Assembly: GCF_002305895.1 (NCBI RefSeq) | Contig: NZ_CP022203.1 | Location: 2,086,501-2,150,500, forward strand | Length of the DNA: 64,000 nucleotides | Reading direction: 5' to 3' | Source: Corallococcus macrosporus DSM 14697 | GTDB taxonomy: Bacteria > Myxococcota > Myxococcia > Myxococcales > Myxococcaceae | Part shown: positions 61,764-64,000 of the stretch, in pieces | How positions within the stretch are numbered: position 1 is the stretch's first letter | Layout: every line of letters begins with the position of its first letter | Made by a program: the position numbers and the translations under genes | Notes under the pieces: model-generated | Seen by the model: the letters and a program-made list of their open reading frames with translations, nothing else | What the model was told of the DNA's origin: nothing | Database searches by the model: none

Positions 61764-62401
61764 GGCAGTGCTTTCTCCTGAAGGGGACGGCCGAAGAGGA
61801 GGCGGATGTAGCGGTCGAGGTGGTCCAGGCTTTCGTGCGCCAGGGCGGGGTCGTTGCCTGCCTTGGCGAGCACGAAGGCGCCCTGAATCACCGCCTGGGT
61901 GTGGCGCGCCAGGCTCCGGGCCGTCCACCCACCGGCGATGCGCCGCTCCGTCATGGCGGCGTCGATGTCCGCCTCGAGCGTCGCGGCATGTCCCAGGATG
62001 CTCGCGCCGCAAGCGTCGCGAATGTCCGGCGAGCTCGCGTGGACCTCCTGCGCCATCGTGCCCACCAGGCAGGTGAACTCCGCCAGGTCCCCCGCCATCA
62101 TGGATTTGCGGAAGGCCACGTAGGCCAGGACGCGCTCGAGCGGGTCGCTGGGCGCGTGGTAGGGCGCGCCCGCGAAGAAGGCGCTCGTCGTCTCCGCCCA
62201 GTGCTCCGCGGCGGCCACGCCCAGCGCTTCCTTGCTCTTGAAGTGATGGAAGAACGAGCCCTTCGTCACCTCGGCGCGTTGGCAGAGTTCGTCGACCGAG
62301 GTCGCGGTGAAGCCCTTGGTGCGGATGACCTCCCGAGCGGCCTCGAGAAGCCGGGTCCTGGCATCGCCTCGTTCAGGCGCGTGTTTCGGAGGGCGTGGCA
62401 T
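61760..62401 (-). CDS. TetR family regulator
   Basis: 213 residues from the ATG at 62401. DNA-binding part: L-L-E-A-A-R-E-V-I-R-T-K-G-F-T-A-T-S-V, E-V-T-K-G-S-F-F-H-H-F-K-S-K-E. The F-F-H-H-F form of the recognition helix and the C-terminal domain fit the TetR_C_16-like group of AcuR/NemR-type sensors. It is the first gene of a two-gene operon with a DUF6151 protein and has a palindrome 12 bases upstream. Confidence 0.9.
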   Translation of the reverse strand: MPRPPKHAPERGDARTRLLEAAREVIRTKGFTATSVDELCQRAEVTKGSFFHHFKSKEALGVAAAEHWAETTSAFFAGAPYHAPSDPLERVLAYVAFRKSMMAGDLAEFTCLVGTMAQEVHASSPDIRDACGASILGHAATLEADIDAAMTERRIAGGWTARSLARHTQAVIQGAFVLAKAGNDPALAHESLDHLDRYIRLLFGRPLQEKALP

Positions 62402-62412
62402 GTGGGGTGCGC

Positions 62413-62430
62413 ATACCGTATGGTCGGTAT
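62413..62430. promoter_or_regulatory. TetR operator candidate, ataccg-N6-cggtat
   Basis: Perfect 6-bp arms around six bases, just upstream of the TetR start on the minus strand. The flanking tatata makes it A/T-rich and promoter-like. The related sequence accgtatggtcggt is typical in style of TetR-type sites. Confidence 0.65.
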
Positions 62431-62479
62431 ATACGCAAGCCCATGGCGCCGGAGGGGCCCACGGCGCGGCGGCTGTCAC

Positions 62480-63601
62480 CTAGCCGTAGGGTGTCTCTTC
62501 GTGCCGCTGGAACGGGTAGGCGAGCTGCCCCAGGTAGGTCTCCGGGGGTTGGAACTTCGTCGTCCCATACCGCGACGGCCAGTGCGCCGGCAGGTGGGCG
62601 GTGCCGAAAATCGCATCAATGAACGACAGGAAGACGGCGAAGTTCTTGTCGATGCCCTCTTCGTCCGACGTGTGGTGCCAATGATGGAACTCCGGCGTCG
62701 CGAACACCCAACGGAGATACGGCCAGCGGTGATTCACGTTGGCGTGGATGTAGACGGCGTGGAAGGACACGAAGACGAGGTAGCCGTAGATGGCGGACGG
62801 GCTGAAGCCCAGCAGGAAGACCGGCACGAATCCCGCGAACCGGTTGACGAGCACGTCCAGCAGGTGTGAGCGCGAGCTGGCCAGCCAGTCCATCTGCTGA
62901 CTGGAGTGGTGGATGGCGTGGAACTTCCACATCCACGGCACCTGGTGGAAGGCGCGGTGCACCCAGTAGCTCACCAGGTCCACCACCACGAGGATTTCGA
63001 AGAACTGCAGCCAGACGGGCTGGGCGGCCACGTGCGCCTGGAAGTCCATGCGCACCGCCCAGGCGAGGAACACCTGCACCGGAATCATCACCGCGAAGGA
63101 GATGAGCTGCACGCCGACGTGGCTGATGAAGAAGTGCTTGAGGTCGGTCTGCCAGCCCTCGCGGAAGATGCGCTGCGGGTGCAGCCCCCACAGGCGCTCC
63201 ATGGGAATGAAGACCAGCCCCAGGACGAAGAGCTCCAGCGCGAAATAGTCCAGGCCCGCGCTCATCGCGCGCGGCTGTTGCGTGAGGGGTTCCGCCTCGC
63301 TGCCGCCCAGCAGCATGGCCACCAGCGCGAGCAGCATGGCGATGCCGCCATGCGCCTTGGAGCGCAGGGTGAGGACGCTGACGGCGCCCAGGGCGAAGGT
63401 GGCGACGATGGCGGCCTGGAGGATGCCCCGGACCAGACCCAGGTGCTCCACGTAGATGGCCCGGCTGTCGTTGGACACCAGCAGGTGGGGGAACAGGAAG
63501 CAGAATTCAGCGCAGACGCACAGCACGCCCAGCAGGCCGGCGGTGACACCGGCGCGCTTGCCCAGGTTGATGCGCAGCGCGGGATTCAAAGGCAGCTCCA
63601 T
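62480..63601 (-). CDS. Sterol desaturase/fatty acid hydroxylase family membrane protein
   Basis: 373 residues with several membrane helices and a di-iron histidine set: H-R-A-F-H-Q, H-A-I-H-H-S and H-H-W-H-H. This is the ERG3/FAH hydroxylase superfamily, acting on sterol-like or acyl lipids. The N-terminal third has extra helices unlike typical family members. The ATG at 63601 has a GGAG nine bases upstream; an ATG at 63616 is also possible. Relevant because myxobacteria make sterols and modified lipids, but the substrate is not evident. Confidence 0.87.
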   Translation of the reverse strand: MELPLNPALRINLGKRAGVTAGLLGVLCVCAEFCFLFPHLLVSNDSRAIYVEHLGLVRGILQAAIVATFALGAVSVLTLRSKAHGGIAMLLALVAMLLGGSEAEPLTQQPRAMSAGLDYFALELFVLGLVFIPMERLWGLHPQRIFREGWQTDLKHFFISHVGVQLISFAVMIPVQVFLAWAVRMDFQAHVAAQPVWLQFFEILVVVDLVSYWVHRAFHQVPWMWKFHAIHHSSQQMDWLASSRSHLLDVLVNRFAGFVPVFLLGFSPSAIYGYLVFVSFHAVYIHANVNHRWPYLRWVFATPEFHHWHHTSDEEGIDKNFAVFLSFIDAIFGTAHLPAHWPSRYGTTKFQPPETYLGQLAYPFQRHEETPYG

Positions 63602-63616
63602 CAGGTGGCTCTCCAT

Positions 63617-64000
63617 CAGGCCGAGCGGCGCTCTTCGAGAGCGACAGTCTACAGCCCACGACGACGTGATGGAGCCGGCAGCCGCGCCACCGTCGTGATG
63701 CTGCCCCTTCGGCGCCACGCTCACCCGGTCGTGGCGCGTTCCTGACGCCGCGGCCCGACTCGGGGCGCACCGCCGCGAGGATTGCGCGTCATGGCGACCG
63801 CCATCGCGTTCCTCGCCGCGCCTCTGGGGCGACGGAGGCAGCGCATGCCCCGGTCCACGCTCCAGCGACGTCGGCGCCCCCGTTGCATGGCTCGCGCCCA
63901 TCGAGGTCCGAACAACTCCGCCAATGGGGCCCGGCCCCGCGGGGCTCCTCTGGCGCCTGTCATTGCCACCTGGAGGTCCTCCCCAATTGACCCCCACGGC
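63617..64000. other. End of window, no gene seen
   Basis: About 380 bases upstream of the hydroxylase. The minus-strand frame is open through here, but the sequence is arginine- and glycine-rich without family features, as expected of chance frames. No clear promoter or partial gene is recognised. Confidence 0.4.

Overview
The window is very GC-rich (about 70%) with strong third-position G/C bias, long antisense open frames, many outer-membrane-type lipoproteins, a secreted trypsin-like protease and an animal-type ether-lipid operon. This points to a fruiting myxobacterium of the Myxococcus/Corallococcus/Pyxidicoccus group. That is an inference from gene content; there is no rRNA in the window. 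I see no tRNA, rRNA, CRISPR array or phage. One complete insertion sequence is present.

Layout. 1-1.6 kb: the tail of a GNAT acetyltransferase, then an exported-looking thaumatin-like protein. 1.8-18.5 kb: a saccharide locus, nearly all on the + strand and tightly coupled. It holds a methyltransferase, a circularly permuted glycosidase, a zinc dehydrogenase, a Gfo/Idh/MocA oxidoreductase, an ABC exporter, two sugar epimerases, one GT4 and three tandem CgeB-like glycosyltransferases, UDP-glucose dehydrogenase and a membrane GT39-type transferase. A tyrosine phosphatase lies antisense within it. 18.8-28.7 kb: secreted proteins and lipoproteins, an Rrf2 regulator with its own operator, hydrolases, a macrodomain protein, a decayed DinB gene, a carboxylesterase and a trypsin/PPC protease. 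28.8-33.2 kb: an AAC(3)-like acetyltransferase, a desaturase with a TetR regulator, and a divergent SDR/AraC pair. 33.5-36.3 kb: two tandem six-cysteine mini-lipoproteins, an IS1182-type element inserted exactly at the stop codon of the second, and a PemK/MazF-like toxin with no visible antitoxin.

36.3-41.2 kb: a FAH/VOC/deacetylase operon with a divergent GntR regulator, an alpha/beta hydrolase, and a second protein whose N-terminus resembles the one at 423. 41.3-50.0 kb: HrpA-type helicase, LysR/MFS divergon, a small helical protein and a K+-dependent-type membrane pyrophosphatase. 50.6-51.9 kb: secreted proteins, one pairing a calcium-binding-type loop with a CxxCH haem motif. 52.0-57.5 kb: a three-gene operon encoding AGPS, a fused fatty acyl reductase/GNPAT-like acyltransferase, and an extended SDR. 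Together these could supply every step of the animal peroxisomal ether-lipid pathway. 57.6-64 kb: its probable TetR regulator, a deoxyhypusine-synthase-like enzyme, DUF1801, a TPR-type lipoprotein, a coupled TetR/DUF6151 pair and a sterol-desaturase-type membrane enzyme.

The strongest leads are the ether-lipid operon, the circularly permuted glycosidase in the saccharide locus, the two 'SRSC' proteins, the six-cysteine lipoprotein pair with its stop-codon IS insertion, and several operators readable from the sequence.
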